Shown here: positions 8,141 to 17,000 of the stretch, in pieces | How positions within the stretch are numbered: position 1 is the stretch's first letter | Layout: each line of letters starts with the position of its first letter | Assembly (NCBI RefSeq): GCF_013404075.1 | Contig: NZ_JACBJQ010000011.1 | Span: 90,468 to 154,467 of the forward strand | From: Mycolicibacterium vinylchloridicum | Lineage (GTDB): Bacteria; Actinomycetota; Actinomycetes; Mycobacteriales; Mycobacteriaceae | Reading direction: 5' to 3' | DNA length: 64,000 nt | Translations under genes and position numbers: made by a program | Notes under the pieces: model-generated | What the model was told of the DNA's origin: nothing | What the model saw: the letters and a program-made list of their open reading frames with translations, nothing else | Databases searched by the model: none

Positions 8141-9174
8141 CAGGCGGCCCTGCCGCCCCAGCGCACCGCGGCCGCCCCGGCGAAATCGCCGGCGTGGGCG
8201 AAGGCCGCCATCAGGATGGTGTCGCCGGCCGAAATGCGCCCCTCGCTGATCGCCCGGTCGAGATTGATCGGGATGCCCGCGCCAAACAGGTTGCCGCACT
8301 GGTCGAATGTGTCGACGTGCCGCTCGGGCGGTAGCTCCAGGGCTTCGCGCCAGTTGCGCAGGAACACCCGGTTCGGTTGGTTGGTGACGAGCAGGTCGAG
8401 GTCGCGCGACTTCATCCCGATCCGATGGCACACCGCCAGTGCGACTTCCGGGACCTGCCGGTTGCCGCGAGCGAGCACCTTGGTGATCTTCGATTCGGTG
8501 AATCCGATGTAACCCTCGGCGGGTCCAGGCCGCCACCACTTGCGCGGCGGATCGAACGCGATCGTCATATCGCCGGCGAACTCACCGTAGGTGCGGGTTT
8601 CGATGCCGAGGATCGGCGAGGAGTCCGACACCGTCACGAGGCCGACGGCCGCGCCGTCGCCGGGCACCGCCGCCTGGGCCTTGCGCCGCACAGTCGGCTG
8701 ATCGAAGACCTGACCCGCCGAGTTCTGCGCGATCGCCACCACCGCGGTCTGCCCTGCGCCCGAGGCCAGCAGCTGCCGGGCCACCTGTAGCCCGAGCACG
8801 AACGCCGCGCAGCCGCCGTTGTGCAGATCCAGCACCCAATTCGGCCGCATACCAAGGCGATGCGCGATCGCACCGCCACCGCCGTAGAACGGCATGTCCG
8901 GCAACTGGGTGTGGGTGATCAGGATGTCCGCACCGGAAACCACGTCCTCGCCGTGCCGCTCGATCAGCCCGGCCGCGGCCCGCTCGATCATGTCAGTGGC
9001 GGTCTCGTCAGGTGCCACGTGGTGGCGGAACTTCGGCGCCCGGAACATCAGGTTGTCGCGCAGATCGTCAGAGTCGGCGAACTGAGCGTAATAGTCGGCG
9101 GGGACCGGATCGCCGGGCAGGTAACTCGAGACATCGATCAAGCTGACATCGGTTTGGCCCATGGCAGTGCTCAT
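8140..9174 (-). CDS. FabH-like (KASIII/acyltransferase) ketosynthase-family protein with atypical catalytic triad
   Basis: Thiolase-fold protein, 344 aa. The nucleophile Cys122 (NGGCAAF) and the Asn of QCGNLFGAGIP (Asn295) align with FabH Cys112 and Asn274, but the FabH catalytic His of the HQAN motif is Asn265 here (TNQPN). Loss of that His is expected to impair decarboxylative condensation and occurs among KSIII relatives that act as acyltransferases or in unusual couplings. The real start is the ATG at 9174, which overlaps the SRPBCC stop; a longer frame to 9294 would invade that gene. Probably acts with its operon neighbours, not in housekeeping fatty acid synthesis. Confidence 0.82.
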   Translation of the reverse strand: MSTAMGQTDVSLIDVSSYLPGDPVPADYYAQFADSDDLRDNLMFRAPKFRHHVAPDETATDMIERAAAGLIERHGEDVVSGADILITHTQLPDMPFYGGGGAIAHRLGMRPNWVLDLHNGGCAAFVLGLQVARQLLASGAGQTAVVAIAQNSAGQVFDQPTVRRKAQAAVPGDGAAVGLVTVSDSSPILGIETRTYGEFAGDMTIAFDPPRKWWRPGPAEGYIGFTESKITKVLARGNRQVPEVALAVCHRIGMKSRDLDLLVTNQPNRVFLRNWREALELPPERHVDTFDQCGNLFGAGIPINLDRAISEGRISAGDTILMAAFAHAGDFAGAAAVRWGGRAA

Positions 9175-9836
9175 TTCATCCACCCCGGCGTCACCGGCAG
9201 TCCATTGCGGCGGCGGTATTCGGCGATCGCTTTGAGATTCTTCAGCTCGAGTTCGTGGCCGGCGCCGAACATGTCCCAGAAATCGCCGACCCACACCGGT
9301 CGCTGCGGCGGTGCGGTTTCCGGATAAGGGTTGTCGTCATAGAACGGATGACGGCAGTTCGTCCACAGCACAACCGAACCAGGCTTGTCGAGCACCGTCT
9401 GCGCGTCGATCACCCGCATCAGGTAGATCATCCACAAGTGCTTGCCCTGGTCCCATGCGCAGTGGTAGTCGACGGTGCGCGCCTGCGGGTTTGCTTCGGT
9501 ACGGGTGTAGATGGTTGTCTGCGAACCCAATCGGTCGTAGGCCACCCACAGCCCCGGCTCGTCGGTCTCTTCGAACCCGCGCAGACTGTAGGTCCATTCC
9601 TCCAGCGAGCGGGTGTCGGACAGATATTCGTACAGTTCGTCGGGCGGGCAGTCGATGTAGTCGTTGACGGTGCAGTACCGGCCGAAGACCTGGTCGTGCG
9701 GATACACCGACCGCATCATCTCCATGATGACCGGGGTGGCCTTCTCTCGCGGCGATGTCTCGATCCGCATCACTCCCTCGATAGGGGCGGCCGATCCGGT
9801 GTGGACGAAAATGTCGTCAAGCGCGGGCAGCGACAT
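9171..9836 (-). CDS. SRPBCC/START-like domain protein
   Basis: 221-aa soluble protein resembling polyketide cyclase/START (SRPBCC) ligand-binding folds: YIDCPPDELYEYLSD near residue 60 starts the helix-grip pattern, with an aromatic-rich C-terminal part. No catalytic residues can be assigned. The start ATG at 9836 has GAGGAG about 10 nt upstream and lies inside the end of the ThDP gene (20-bp overlap); the stop overlaps the next ATG. Such domains in biosynthetic operons act as cyclases, dehydratases or carriers of hydrophobic intermediates; which applies here is unknown. Confidence 0.65.
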   Translation of the reverse strand: MSLPALDDIFVHTGSAAPIEGVMRIETSPREKATPVIMEMMRSVYPHDQVFGRYCTVNDYIDCPPDELYEYLSDTRSLEEWTYSLRGFEETDEPGLWVAYDRLGSQTTIYTRTEANPQARTVDYHCAWDQGKHLWMIYLMRVIDAQTVLDKPGSVVLWTNCRHPFYDDNPYPETAPPQRPVWVGDFWDMFGAGHELELKNLKAIAEYRRRNGLPVTPGWMK

Positions 9837-11538
9837 GGGGATTGCTCTCCTCGGTGGTTGGGGCCGTGGACTGCCGAAGCGCAGTCAGGAACGGTGCGAA
9901 CGGCGGGATTTCCTCGGCCGAGCATTCGATGCTGACGACTGATGGCCCGTCGTCGGCAAGAGCTACCCCCAGTGCGGCATTCAACTGCCCGATCTCACCC
10001 ACGTCGACCGAACGCAGCCCCGGGAACATGGCAGCCAAGCCAGCACCCAGATTGCTGGGCCGGAACCTGTTGTAGCTGTATAGATCTCGGTAGTACAACT
10101 GCTCACGCGTCACGCACATGGCGTGCGCGTTGTTGTTGAACAGCACGAAGGTGATCGGCAGCCGGTACTGCAGCGCGGTGTGCACTTCCATGCCATGCAT
10201 GAAGAACGACCCGTCACCGGCCACCACCACGACTCGACGCCGCCGGCCGAACGCGATGCCGATGGCGGCCCCGAAGCTGTAGCCCATGCCGCCCATGCCC
10301 AGTGCGACCAGGAACCGCCCCGATCGGCGCACCGGGAGGTTGTGGATCGCGGCCGCACCCGTGTTGCCCGCATCGACGACGATGTCGACATCGTCGACAA
10401 GGACGGCGTCGAGCGCGGAAATCGCATCCCGGTAACGGATTCCGTCACCGGTGTGGCGCGGCGGGAACAGTTCCTGGCGGCCGATCACCTCAGGCACCCG
10501 CACGCCGTTGGGCCGGCACCCACCCCCCGAGAGCATCATCGCCAGCTTGCCCAGTGATGCGCGTAGGTCGTCGGTCCGGATGTGCGTGCACGGTAGATAC
10601 GGCGCGGCGGAACCGATGGACATCGTCGGCACGCAGCTCAGCGCATCATCCAAGCCGCTGCGCGCCGTCACGTTGAACCGGGTTCCGATCAACAGACACA
10701 GCGCACTCTCGCGGATGGCATCGGCTATGCCGGGGTGGCCCATCACACCGGTGACACCGAGCGACGATGACGAACCCAGTCCCGGTGATCCGCTGACGTC
10801 CTTCGCGTCGGGTACGGTCGCGACCCTGGCCCGCAGCAGGGCACGCAGGCGCTCCAGTTCGACACGGGCGTCGTCGCGCGCCACCTGCTCGCCCGCGATG
10901 ATCGTCACCGGTCCGTGCGCCCGACGCAGTACCCGGGCGAGCGGCCACGGGTCGCCAACCACCGGCGGCTCCGGCGCCGATGCCAGCCGACTGCGCACCG
11001 GAACAAGCGCCTGCTGAACGTCTTTGGGCAGCAACAGAACCGCCGGGCCGCCCTGCCACGCCGCGGCGATCGCCTCCGGCAGGGCGGTCACTATCTGCTC
11101 GGCAGAAGTAACACGCCGGCAGTACACCGACACCGTCGAGAACAGCGCGTGGGCATCCAGCGAGCCGTTTCGCCCGCTGGTGTCCTGAAAACTGCCCCGG
11201 CCGTCCATCGCCGTGGCCGGCTGACCGATCAACGCCAGCACCGGGACCCGGCTGGCCAGTGATTCTCCCAGTCCGGGAACAAGATTCAGCGACCCACCGC
11301 CGGAGGTCGCGATGACCACACCCAACCCACACCCCGACCGGCTGTACCCGTCGGCCATTGCCGCCGCGGAGAACTCATGCTTCGCCAGCACAGCGGTGAC
11401 GCCGTCATGAAAGTACGCGGCATCGTAGAGATCCTCGATATTGGCGCCGTCGACACCGAACATGTAGTCGACGCCGATGGCCGTAAGTTGGTCGACGATG
11501 TGGTCGACCACACGCTGTTGCCTGTCCATCTGGCTCAC
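9817..11538 (-). CDS. Thiamine-diphosphate-dependent enzyme, acetolactate synthase-like
   Basis: 573-aa three-domain ThDP enzyme (decarboxylase/carboligase superfamily). Catalytic Glu55 lies in AKHEFSAAAMADGYSR, and the pyrophosphate/Mg motif runs from GDGS (441-444) to NNN (468-470). The N-terminal frame (IVDQLTAIGVDYMFGVDG) is typical of IlvB-type proteins, but no ilvN-like small subunit is nearby. The GTG start at 11538 is chosen because GGGGAGG sits 5-6 nt upstream; an ATG three codons later is less well spaced. First gene of a five-gene operon behind a SigL-type promoter. Likely role: decarboxylation of a 2-oxoacid and acyl or aldehyde coupling; substrate unknown. Confidence 0.85.
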   Translation of the reverse strand: MSQMDRQQRVVDHIVDQLTAIGVDYMFGVDGANIEDLYDAAYFHDGVTAVLAKHEFSAAAMADGYSRSGCGLGVVIATSGGGSLNLVPGLGESLASRVPVLALIGQPATAMDGRGSFQDTSGRNGSLDAHALFSTVSVYCRRVTSAEQIVTALPEAIAAAWQGGPAVLLLPKDVQQALVPVRSRLASAPEPPVVGDPWPLARVLRRAHGPVTIIAGEQVARDDARVELERLRALLRARVATVPDAKDVSGSPGLGSSSSLGVTGVMGHPGIADAIRESALCLLIGTRFNVTARSGLDDALSCVPTMSIGSAAPYLPCTHIRTDDLRASLGKLAMMLSGGGCRPNGVRVPEVIGRQELFPPRHTGDGIRYRDAISALDAVLVDDVDIVVDAGNTGAAAIHNLPVRRSGRFLVALGMGGMGYSFGAAIGIAFGRRRRVVVVAGDGSFFMHGMEVHTALQYRLPITFVLFNNNAHAMCVTREQLYYRDLYSYNRFRPSNLGAGLAAMFPGLRSVDVGEIGQLNAALGVALADDGPSVVSIECSAEEIPPFAPFLTALRQSTAPTTEESNPHVAARA

Positions 11539-11561
11539 CTGTCCTCCCCGACCCTGCCAGT

Positions 11562-11589
11562 GACACGAGCTGCGAAGCGGTTCGGTTCA
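11562..11589 (-). promoter_or_regulatory. SigL-type promoter of the ThDP/KSIII/aminotransferase operon
   Basis: On the minus strand TGAACC (11589-11584), a 16-nt spacer, then CGTGTC (11567-11562). This equals the published SigL -35/-10 pattern (TGAACC, CGTgtc) and has the same boxes and spacing as the sigL promoter at 12935-12908. The -10 box ends 23 nt before the GTG start, leaving a short leader that contains the GGGGAGG ribosome-binding site. Confidence 0.78.
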
Positions 11590-11662
11590 CCAAGCAGGGC
11601 CCTGATCAGATGAAAAGTCCATCAGCAGAAGGCTTTTGACTGATCGCTAGATCAGCGGGGAA

Positions 11663-12376
11663 TTACAGACTGCGTTCCAGCAGGATGTCGCCGGTGTCCG
11701 CCTTGACCACCTGGACGGAGGCGATCTTCTCCATCGGCATCGACGTGCTGCCGGTCGGCGAAGCCGATTCGCCCTCGCGGGCCATCCAGGTCGCCAGCTG
11801 CACCTTGCTCCCGTCGCGGCCGACCGCGTACATCACCAGCTTGTCGGCGTCCTCGGTGGCCTCGCTGCCGATCTCCTCGTGGTACGTGCACGTCATCTCC
11901 ACGTGGGTGCCCCACCCCATGGGGGTCACCTGCACCGTCGCGTCGAACGAGGACGGCATCACCGGGGTCATGCTGACAGCCGTGGCAGACGCGTGCAGCG
12001 TGTGGCCCGGGTCGGCGAAGGGCGCCGGTTTGATCGCGACGAGGGTCCCGACGGCCAGCACCGCGGCAGCCGCGGCGGCCACCGTCCACGTGATCCACCG
12101 GCTGCGACGTCGGCGGCGCCGCACCTCGAAGAGCACGCCGTCGAGCAGCTGCGGGCGCAGCGGCGGCGGTTCGCTATCGCCGGTGTCGATAGCGGCCACG
12201 TCGTCCGGGCTGAGCATGGCCAGCAGGGCCGGCATGCCGCTGAGCTCACCGACCGCGGTGCGGCACGGCACGCATCCGCTCAGGTGTGCCTCGTATTCGC
12301 GGCGCTCGGTGCTCGACAGGGACCCGAGAACATAAGAGGCATCCCACGTCTCGTAAGGGTCGTACGGATCGTTCAC
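11663..12376 (-). CDS. rslA: Anti-sigma factor RslA (zinc anti-sigma, anti-SigL)
   Basis: Membrane-anchored anti-sigma factor, 237 aa. The ZAS motif H-x3-C-x2-C is His31, Cys35, Cys38 (AHLSGCVPC); in the M. tuberculosis protein zinc release on oxidation frees SigL. One transmembrane segment (about residues 94-115) follows an Arg-rich stretch, and the C-terminal domain is extracytoplasmic. It overlaps the end of sigL by 4 bp (ATGA), so both are made together. The pair and its position near map-adk-secY match Rv0735-Rv0736. Confidence 0.9.
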   Translation of the reverse strand: MNDPYDPYETWDASYVLGSLSSTERREYEAHLSGCVPCRTAVGELSGMPALLAMLSPDDVAAIDTGDSEPPPLRPQLLDGVLFEVRRRRRRSRWITWTVAAAAAAVLAVGTLVAIKPAPFADPGHTLHASATAVSMTPVMPSSFDATVQVTPMGWGTHVEMTCTYHEEIGSEATEDADKLVMYAVGRDGSKVQLATWMAREGESASPTGSTSMPMEKIASVQVVKADTGDILLERSL

Positions 12377-12888
12377 CGTGTCACCCCCATCTCCTGCAGC
12401 GTCAGGCGAAGCGCACGCACCGCGTAGTGCAGCCTCGACTTCACCGTTCCTTCGGCAATCTGGAGGTCGGCCGCGATCTGCGCTGTGGTCCAGCCAAGAT
12501 AGTAGGAACGGCGGACCACAGCGCGATGGTCGGGCGACAGCTGAGCCAGCGCGTCACCGATCAGCAGCCGGTCCAGTGCCGAGTTGACCTCGTCGGGCCC
12601 GGCGGGTTCCGGGGCGCCCTCGGTGTCCAGCGAGTCGGTTTCCTTGCGGAACCGGGCACTGCGTCGTTCGTCGATGATCATGTTGCGCGCGACCGTGAAC
12701 AGCCACGCCCGAGCGGAGCGTTCGGCGTCGCCGGCCACCTCGGGGTGTTGCCAGGCGCGCAGCAGCGTCTCCTGCACCACGTCCTCGGCGCGCGCCGGAT
12801 CCCCGGTGAGCCGCAGCGCATAGCGCCACAATGCGGCCGCGTGCTCCTGGTAGAGCACTCGCACCAACGCCGCTTCCGGGTCGTCCAT
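12373..12888 (-). CDS. sigL: ECF RNA polymerase sigma factor SigL
   Basis: Alternative sigma factor of 171 aa directing transcription from TGAACC/CGTGTC promoters. Region 2 (LTGDPARAEDVVQETLLRAW, then ARAWLFTVARNMIIDERR) binds core and the -10; region 4 (LSPDHRAVVRRSYYLGWTTAQIAADL, then EGTVKSRLHYAVRAL) binds the -35. The ATG at 12888 is used because GGGAGG lies 7 nt upstream; a GTG one codon earlier is possible. It is preceded by its own SigL-type promoter, implying positive autoregulation, and coupled to rslA. Confidence 0.93.
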   Translation of the reverse strand: MDDPEAALVRVLYQEHAAALWRYALRLTGDPARAEDVVQETLLRAWQHPEVAGDAERSARAWLFTVARNMIIDERRSARFRKETDSLDTEGAPEPAGPDEVNSALDRLLIGDALAQLSPDHRAVVRRSYYLGWTTAQIAADLQIAEGTVKSRLHYAVRALRLTLQEMGVTR

Positions 12889-12907
12889 CACTCAACCTCC
12901 CGGTGGA

Positions 12908-12935
12908 GACACGTAACCGGTGAGTGTCGGGTTCA
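12908..12935 (-). promoter_or_regulatory. SigL-type autoregulatory promoter of sigL-rslA
   Basis: TGAACC (12935-12930), a 16-nt spacer and CGTGTC (12913-12908) on the minus strand, about 20 nt before the sigL start codon. It matches the known SigL consensus and lies in the 63-bp gap after the transglutaminase-like gene. Confidence 0.82.
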
Positions 12936-12951
12936 AGTGTGCGCCGCGACT

Positions 12952-13827
12952 TTAGGACAATGCGACCAGATCGTGTACCGAATCGACCGGCAGCCGGCCG
13001 TCGACCACCGCACTGACCTCCATGTTCTTGAGGCTGATGGCACCCTTGTGGTTGTCGAGGAAGGCGGTGTCGGCGGCGTCGCGCCCGGTCGAGATCCGCA
13101 CCATCGACTGCCGCGGCGCCAGACACGTCGCATCCACGACCCGCCACCCACCCTCGACGAATGCTTCAGCGACGGCATGGAAATCCATCGGCTCGCACCC
13201 CGGTGCATAAACCGCCACCAACCGCGCCGGCACGTTGACCGCCCGCAACAACGCGATGACCAGATGGGCGTAGTCGCGACACACGCCCTCTCCGGCGAGC
13301 AGTGTGTCAACGGCGCCGTCGATCGGATCACTGGAACCCGGCACGTAATTCAACCGGGTGCCCACCCACGACGACACCTTCTCCAGCAGCGTCACCGAGT
13401 CGGCGTACTGACCGAACTCGGTGGCGGCGTATCCGTAGAACTTGTCCGCCTCGGCGTAGCGACTCGGTCGCAAATACGTCGAGAGATCGATCTCGTGAAC
13501 CGGCGGCGGGTCGGTTCGGCCCAGGACAGTGGCCCGGTAGGACGCGGTGACGGTCCCCTCACCGACGTCGAAGCGGTGAATGCGGGAGTTGTGGTCACCG
13601 ACGAGCTCGTGAGCGGTCACCAGTTTGCCGTTGCACCGGTACTCGAATGATTCGGTGACCTCCGCGCCGGGGTGGGGCGCGACCGCGATCTGGAACTCGA
13701 GAGTGGTCGGCGAGGTGACCGCCAACTCGATTTCGGCGCCCACCTCACGGCGGAGCACCGAGCCGGCGTCGACGGGCGGCGAGGATTCGTTGCCGTGCTG
13801 ATCGTTGTCGCGCCGCCATCGGGGCAT
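12952..13827 (-). CDS. Transglutaminase-like cysteine protease-fold protein
   Basis: 291-aa protein with an N-terminal beta-rich region (about 25-110) and a C-terminal transglutaminase-like core carrying Cys183 (GEGVCRDYAHL), His217 (MDFHAVAEAF) and Asp232 (WRVVDATCLAPR), a complete triad. The ATG at 13827 has GGCGGTAGG close upstream; a start at 13908 would add 27 basic residues without a ribosome-binding site. No signal peptide is seen. Actinobacterial relatives often sit near peptide or cell-envelope processing genes; the actual substrate is unknown. It separates sigL from map, which are adjacent in M. tuberculosis. Confidence 0.8.
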   Translation of the reverse strand: MPRWRRDNDQHGNESSPPVDAGSVLRREVGAEIELAVTSPTTLEFQIAVAPHPGAEVTESFEYRCNGKLVTAHELVGDHNSRIHRFDVGEGTVTASYRATVLGRTDPPPVHEIDLSTYLRPSRYAEADKFYGYAATEFGQYADSVTLLEKVSSWVGTRLNYVPGSSDPIDGAVDTLLAGEGVCRDYAHLVIALLRAVNVPARLVAVYAPGCEPMDFHAVAEAFVEGGWRVVDATCLAPRQSMVRISTGRDAADTAFLDNHKGAISLKNMEVSAVVDGRLPVDSVHDLVALS

Positions 13828-14007
13828 GCACCTACCGCCTTCATTGAGGGCCGTGTCATCGCGGACCCGACGGCGTCGCTGTTGAACCGCATGCGCTGAC
13901 GTGCTCACCCTAACCGTGGGGGGCCAAGATCGCTCACCACAGAAAGATGAAGTCCCACCAACACTTCTGGGCTGGCAGGACGCCTACCGACTCAGCTCGT
14001 CGTCGAA

Positions 14008-14805
14008 CTAGGCGGTCAGAATTCGCGGTCCGTCGTCGGTCACCGCGACGGTGTGCTCCCAATGCGCGGCCCGCGACCCGTCCGAGGTCACGACGGTCCA
14101 TTCGTCGGCCAGGATCCGCGTCTTGGTGGTGCCCAGGGTCAGCATCGGTTCGATCGCCAGCACCGAGCCGGCGACCAGCAGCGGGCCGCGGCCGGGCTCG
14201 CCCTCGTTGGGCAGGAACGGATCCATGTGCATCTGCCTGCCGATGCCGTGCCCGCCGTAGCCCGCGACGATGCCGAACTTGCGGCCGTAGGTCCGCTCGG
14301 CGGCGTGGGTGCCCGTCTCGATGGCGTGCGAGACGTCGGTGAGCCGGTTGCCCGGGACCATCGCCGCGATACCGGCTTCCATAGACTGCTTGGTCGCCGC
14401 GGACAGCGCCTCGTCCATCGCGATCAGCGCGCCGATACCGAAGGTGACGGCGGCGTCGCCGTGCCAGCCCTCGATGATCGCACCGCAGTCGATGGATACC
14501 AGGTCGCCGGCGGCGAGCTTCTCCTCGGGCGTCGGAATGCCATGCACCACACGGTCATTGACCGACGAACAGATGCTGGCCGGGTAGCCGTGATAGCCGA
14601 GGAACGACGGGATGCCGTTGGCCTCCCGGATCACCGTCTCGGCGACGTCGTCGAGATCCTTGGTGGACACCCCGGGTGCGGCGGCCGCCTGGACGGCGCG
14701 AAGAGCGGCGGCCACCACTGCCCCGGCAGCGGCCATCGCATCCAGTTCACCCGGCGTGCGGGCGGGAACGGTTTTGCGATTGCGCAGACCGGGGATGGAG
14801 ACCAT
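14008..14805 (-). CDS. map: Methionine aminopeptidase, type I
   Basis: Removes N-terminal Met from nascent proteins. 265 aa. The five metal ligands are recognisable: two Asp in [17 protein letters not shown], His in GYGGHGIG, Glu in LAIEPML and Glu in HWEHTVAV. It lacks the N-terminal SH3-binding extension of the second mycobacterial enzyme and so corresponds to mapA (Rv0734). Located 6 bp after adk in the secY-adk-map operon, the usual arrangement in high-GC Gram-positives. Confidence 0.95.
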   Translation of the reverse strand: MVSIPGLRNRKTVPARTPGELDAMAAAGAVVAAALRAVQAAAAPGVSTKDLDDVAETVIREANGIPSFLGYHGYPASICSSVNDRVVHGIPTPEEKLAAGDLVSIDCGAIIEGWHGDAAVTFGIGALIAMDEALSAATKQSMEAGIAAMVPGNRLTDVSHAIETGTHAAERTYGRKFGIVAGYGGHGIGRQMHMDPFLPNEGEPGRGPLLVAGSVLAIEPMLTLGTTKTRILADEWTVVTSDGSRAAHWEHTVAVTDDGPRILTA

Positions 14806-14811
14806 GAAGCG

Positions 14812-15357
14812 TCAGTGGCCGAGGGCCTGCAGCGCCCGCGCGAAGACCTCGTCCAGACCACCGACGGCGTCGACGGTCTTGAGCTCGTCGCGGTAGTAGT
14901 CCAGCAGCGGCGCGGTCTCGTCGCGGTAGACCTTGAACCGGTTGCGGATGGTGTCCTCGTTGTCGTCGGCGCGGCCGCGGCTCATGAGCCGGGTGACCAG
15001 CTCCTCCTCGGGCACCCGGAACTCGAGCACAGCGTCGAGCTTGAGGTTGCGGCGGCTCAGCATCTGCTTGAGCGCCTCGGCCTGCTCCACCGAGCGGGGG
15101 AACCCGTCGAGGATGAACCCGTCGCTCACGTCGGCGTCGTCGAGGCGGCTATCGACCAGGGCATTGGTGAGGGTGGCCGGGACCAGGTCACCGGCGTCGA
15201 GGTACTTCTTGGCCTCCAGCCCCAGTTCGGTGCCGGTGCTGATGTTGTGCCGGAACAGGTCACCGGTGGAGATGTGCGGGATGCCGAACTTCTCGGCCAG
15301 GTCAGCAGCCTGGGTTCCCTTGCCCGTACCTGGCGGACCGAGCAAAACGATTCTCAC
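14812..15357 (-). CDS. adk: Adenylate kinase
   Basis: ATP + AMP = 2 ADP. 181 aa, the short form without the long LID insert, as in other mycobacteria. The P-loop [10 protein letters not shown] is at residues 7-16, the AMP site includes STGDLFR, and [14 protein letters not shown] follows. The GTG start overlaps the secY stop (GTGA), coupling the two genes. Confidence 0.96.
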   Translation of the reverse strand: MRIVLLGPPGTGKGTQAADLAEKFGIPHISTGDLFRHNISTGTELGLEAKKYLDAGDLVPATLTNALVDSRLDDADVSDGFILDGFPRSVEQAEALKQMLSRRNLKLDAVLEFRVPEEELVTRLMSRGRADDNEDTIRNRFKVYRDETAPLLDYYRDELKTVDAVGGLDEVFARALQALGH

Positions 15358-16679
15358 TTCAGGAACCCTTCGTAGTTGCGCTGCATGAGCTGGCTCTCGA
15401 TTTGTTTGACCGTATCCAAACCGACGCCAATCATGATCAGAACCGCGGTACCGCCGAACGGCAAGTTCTGGACGCCGCCGCTGTTGCCCATCTCCAGGAA
15501 CAGGTTCGGCAGAACGGCGATCACACCCAGGTAGATCGAGCCGGGCAGGGTGATCCGGTTCAACACGTAGCGCAGGTAGTCGGCGGTGGGCTTACCCGGG
15601 CGGATACCGGGGATGAAGCCACCGAACTTCTTCATCTCGTCGGCACGTTCGTCAGGGTTGAACGTGATCGACACATAGAAATAGGTGAAGAAGATGATCA
15701 GGCCGAAGTAGATGCCGATGTAGACCGGATCCGCCGGGTTCGTCAGGTAGTTGGCGACGAAGCGGTCCCACCAGCCGTTGCTCGGGGTGCTCCGTCCGCT
15801 CTGGATCAGCTGGGTGATCAGGTGCGGGATGTAGATGAGCGATGACGCGAAGATCACCGGGATGACGCCGGCCTGGTTGACCTTCAGCGGCAGGTAGGTC
15901 GACGTGCCGCCGTACATCCGGCGGCCCACCATGCGCTTGGCGTACTGGACCGGGATCCGGCGCTGGCCCTGCTCGACGAAGACGACACCGATGATGATCA
16001 GCAGGGCGGCCGCGCAGACGGCGGTGAACACCAGGCCGCCGCGGCTGTCCAGGATGCTCTTGCCCTCGGCCGGGATACGAGCGGCGATACCGGCGAAGAT
16101 CATCAGCGACATACCGTTGCCGACGCCACGCTCGGTGACCAGCTCGCCCATCCACATCACCAGGGCGGCGCCCGCGGTCATCACCAGCACGATGATCACC
16201 AGGGAGAAGATGCTCGTGCTCTGGAGGATGTCCAGCGTGCAGCCCTGCAGCAGACCGCCGTTCGCGGCCAGCGCCACGATGCTGGTGGCCTGCAGGATCG
16301 CCAGCGCGATCGCCAGGTAGCGCGTGTACTGGGTCATCTTGGCCTGACCGGCCTGACCTTCTTTACGCAGCTGCTCGAAGCGCGGGATCACCACCGTGAG
16401 CAGCTGCACGATGATGCTCGCGGTGATGTAGGGCATTACGCCCACCGCGAACACCGTCAGCTGCAGCAGCGCGCCGCCGGAGAAGAGGTTGATCAGCGAA
16501 TAGATCTGCCCCCCGGCGCCACCACTGACCTGCTCGATGCACTGGTGGACGTTCTTGTAGTTGACCCCCGGGGACGGCAGCGAAGCGCCGACCCGGTAAA
16601 GGATCACCACGCCCAGGGTGAACAGGATCTTTCGCCTCAGGTCGACCGTCCTGAGCGAAGAGATGAAAGCCGAGAGCAC
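15354..16679 (-). CDS. secY: Protein translocase subunit SecY
   Basis: Central channel of the Sec translocase in the plasma membrane; 441 aa with about ten hydrophobic helices. The start [21 protein letters not shown] and the C-terminal cytosolic loop with [13 protein letters not shown] are typical. The GTG start is supported by AGGAGG 4-5 nt upstream. First gene of the secY-adk-map operon; its promoter should lie in the divergent gap up to 17000. Confidence 0.97.
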   Translation of the reverse strand: MLSAFISSLRTVDLRRKILFTLGVVILYRVGASLPSPGVNYKNVHQCIEQVSGGAGGQIYSLINLFSGGALLQLTVFAVGVMPYITASIIVQLLTVVIPRFEQLRKEGQAGQAKMTQYTRYLAIALAILQATSIVALAANGGLLQGCTLDILQSTSIFSLVIIVLVMTAGAALVMWMGELVTERGVGNGMSLMIFAGIAARIPAEGKSILDSRGGLVFTAVCAAALLIIIGVVFVEQGQRRIPVQYAKRMVGRRMYGGTSTYLPLKVNQAGVIPVIFASSLIYIPHLITQLIQSGRSTPSNGWWDRFVANYLTNPADPVYIGIYFGLIIFFTYFYVSITFNPDERADEMKKFGGFIPGIRPGKPTADYLRYVLNRITLPGSIYLGVIAVLPNLFLEMGNSGGVQNLPFGGTAVLIMIGVGLDTVKQIESQLMQRNYEGFLK

Positions 16680-17000
16680 TCTTCCTCCTGGGCAGCCGGA
16701 CGGGAGTCTCAGCGTGCCAATGGGGCTGGTCTGGCCAGCGTTCGGGTAATCCTGCCGTGCACCGATCGCCGCCAGGTTTTACGCCTGCAGCATCGCGCGC
16801 TCAAACAGTCTACGAGAGTAACAGTTGGCCCAGGCAGGGCGGGAATCCGCGGATTGGTTTCGGCGGGCAGGAGCGAAGCGACCCGGGGAATGATGCGGCC
16901 GCGGCCCACCCGCGCTCACAGCCGACCTCCAGCGGGAATCACGTACAGTCGCTAGTGGTTATATCGGCTAAGTATCAGTTGCGGAGTAATGAGGCTTGAG
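16680..17000. other. Divergent intergenic region between secY and the methyltransferase array
   Basis: 321 bp without a convincing gene. The secY-proximal end carries the AGGAGG ribosome-binding site (minus strand, near 16685-16690). A TAGACT hexamer near 16810 on the minus strand is a possible -10 for secY, but no good -35 accompanies it. Short open frames here have no ribosome-binding site or family resemblance. On the plus side GAGG lies 6 nt before the ATG at 17001. Confidence 0.6.

Noticed and set aside
7193..8512. 439-codon plus-strand frame opposite the aminotransferase and ketosynthase genes
   Set aside because: Antisense shadow with His/Arg/Gly-rich composition and no ribosome-binding site or motif.
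8140..9174. Primary fatty-acid initiation enzyme FabH
   Set aside because: Catalytic His of the HQAN motif is replaced by Asn and the context is not fatty acid synthesis.
9817..11538. Housekeeping acetolactate synthase (ilvB)
   Set aside because: No small subunit ilvN or ilvC follows, and the gene is embedded in an unrelated operon behind a SigL-type promoter.
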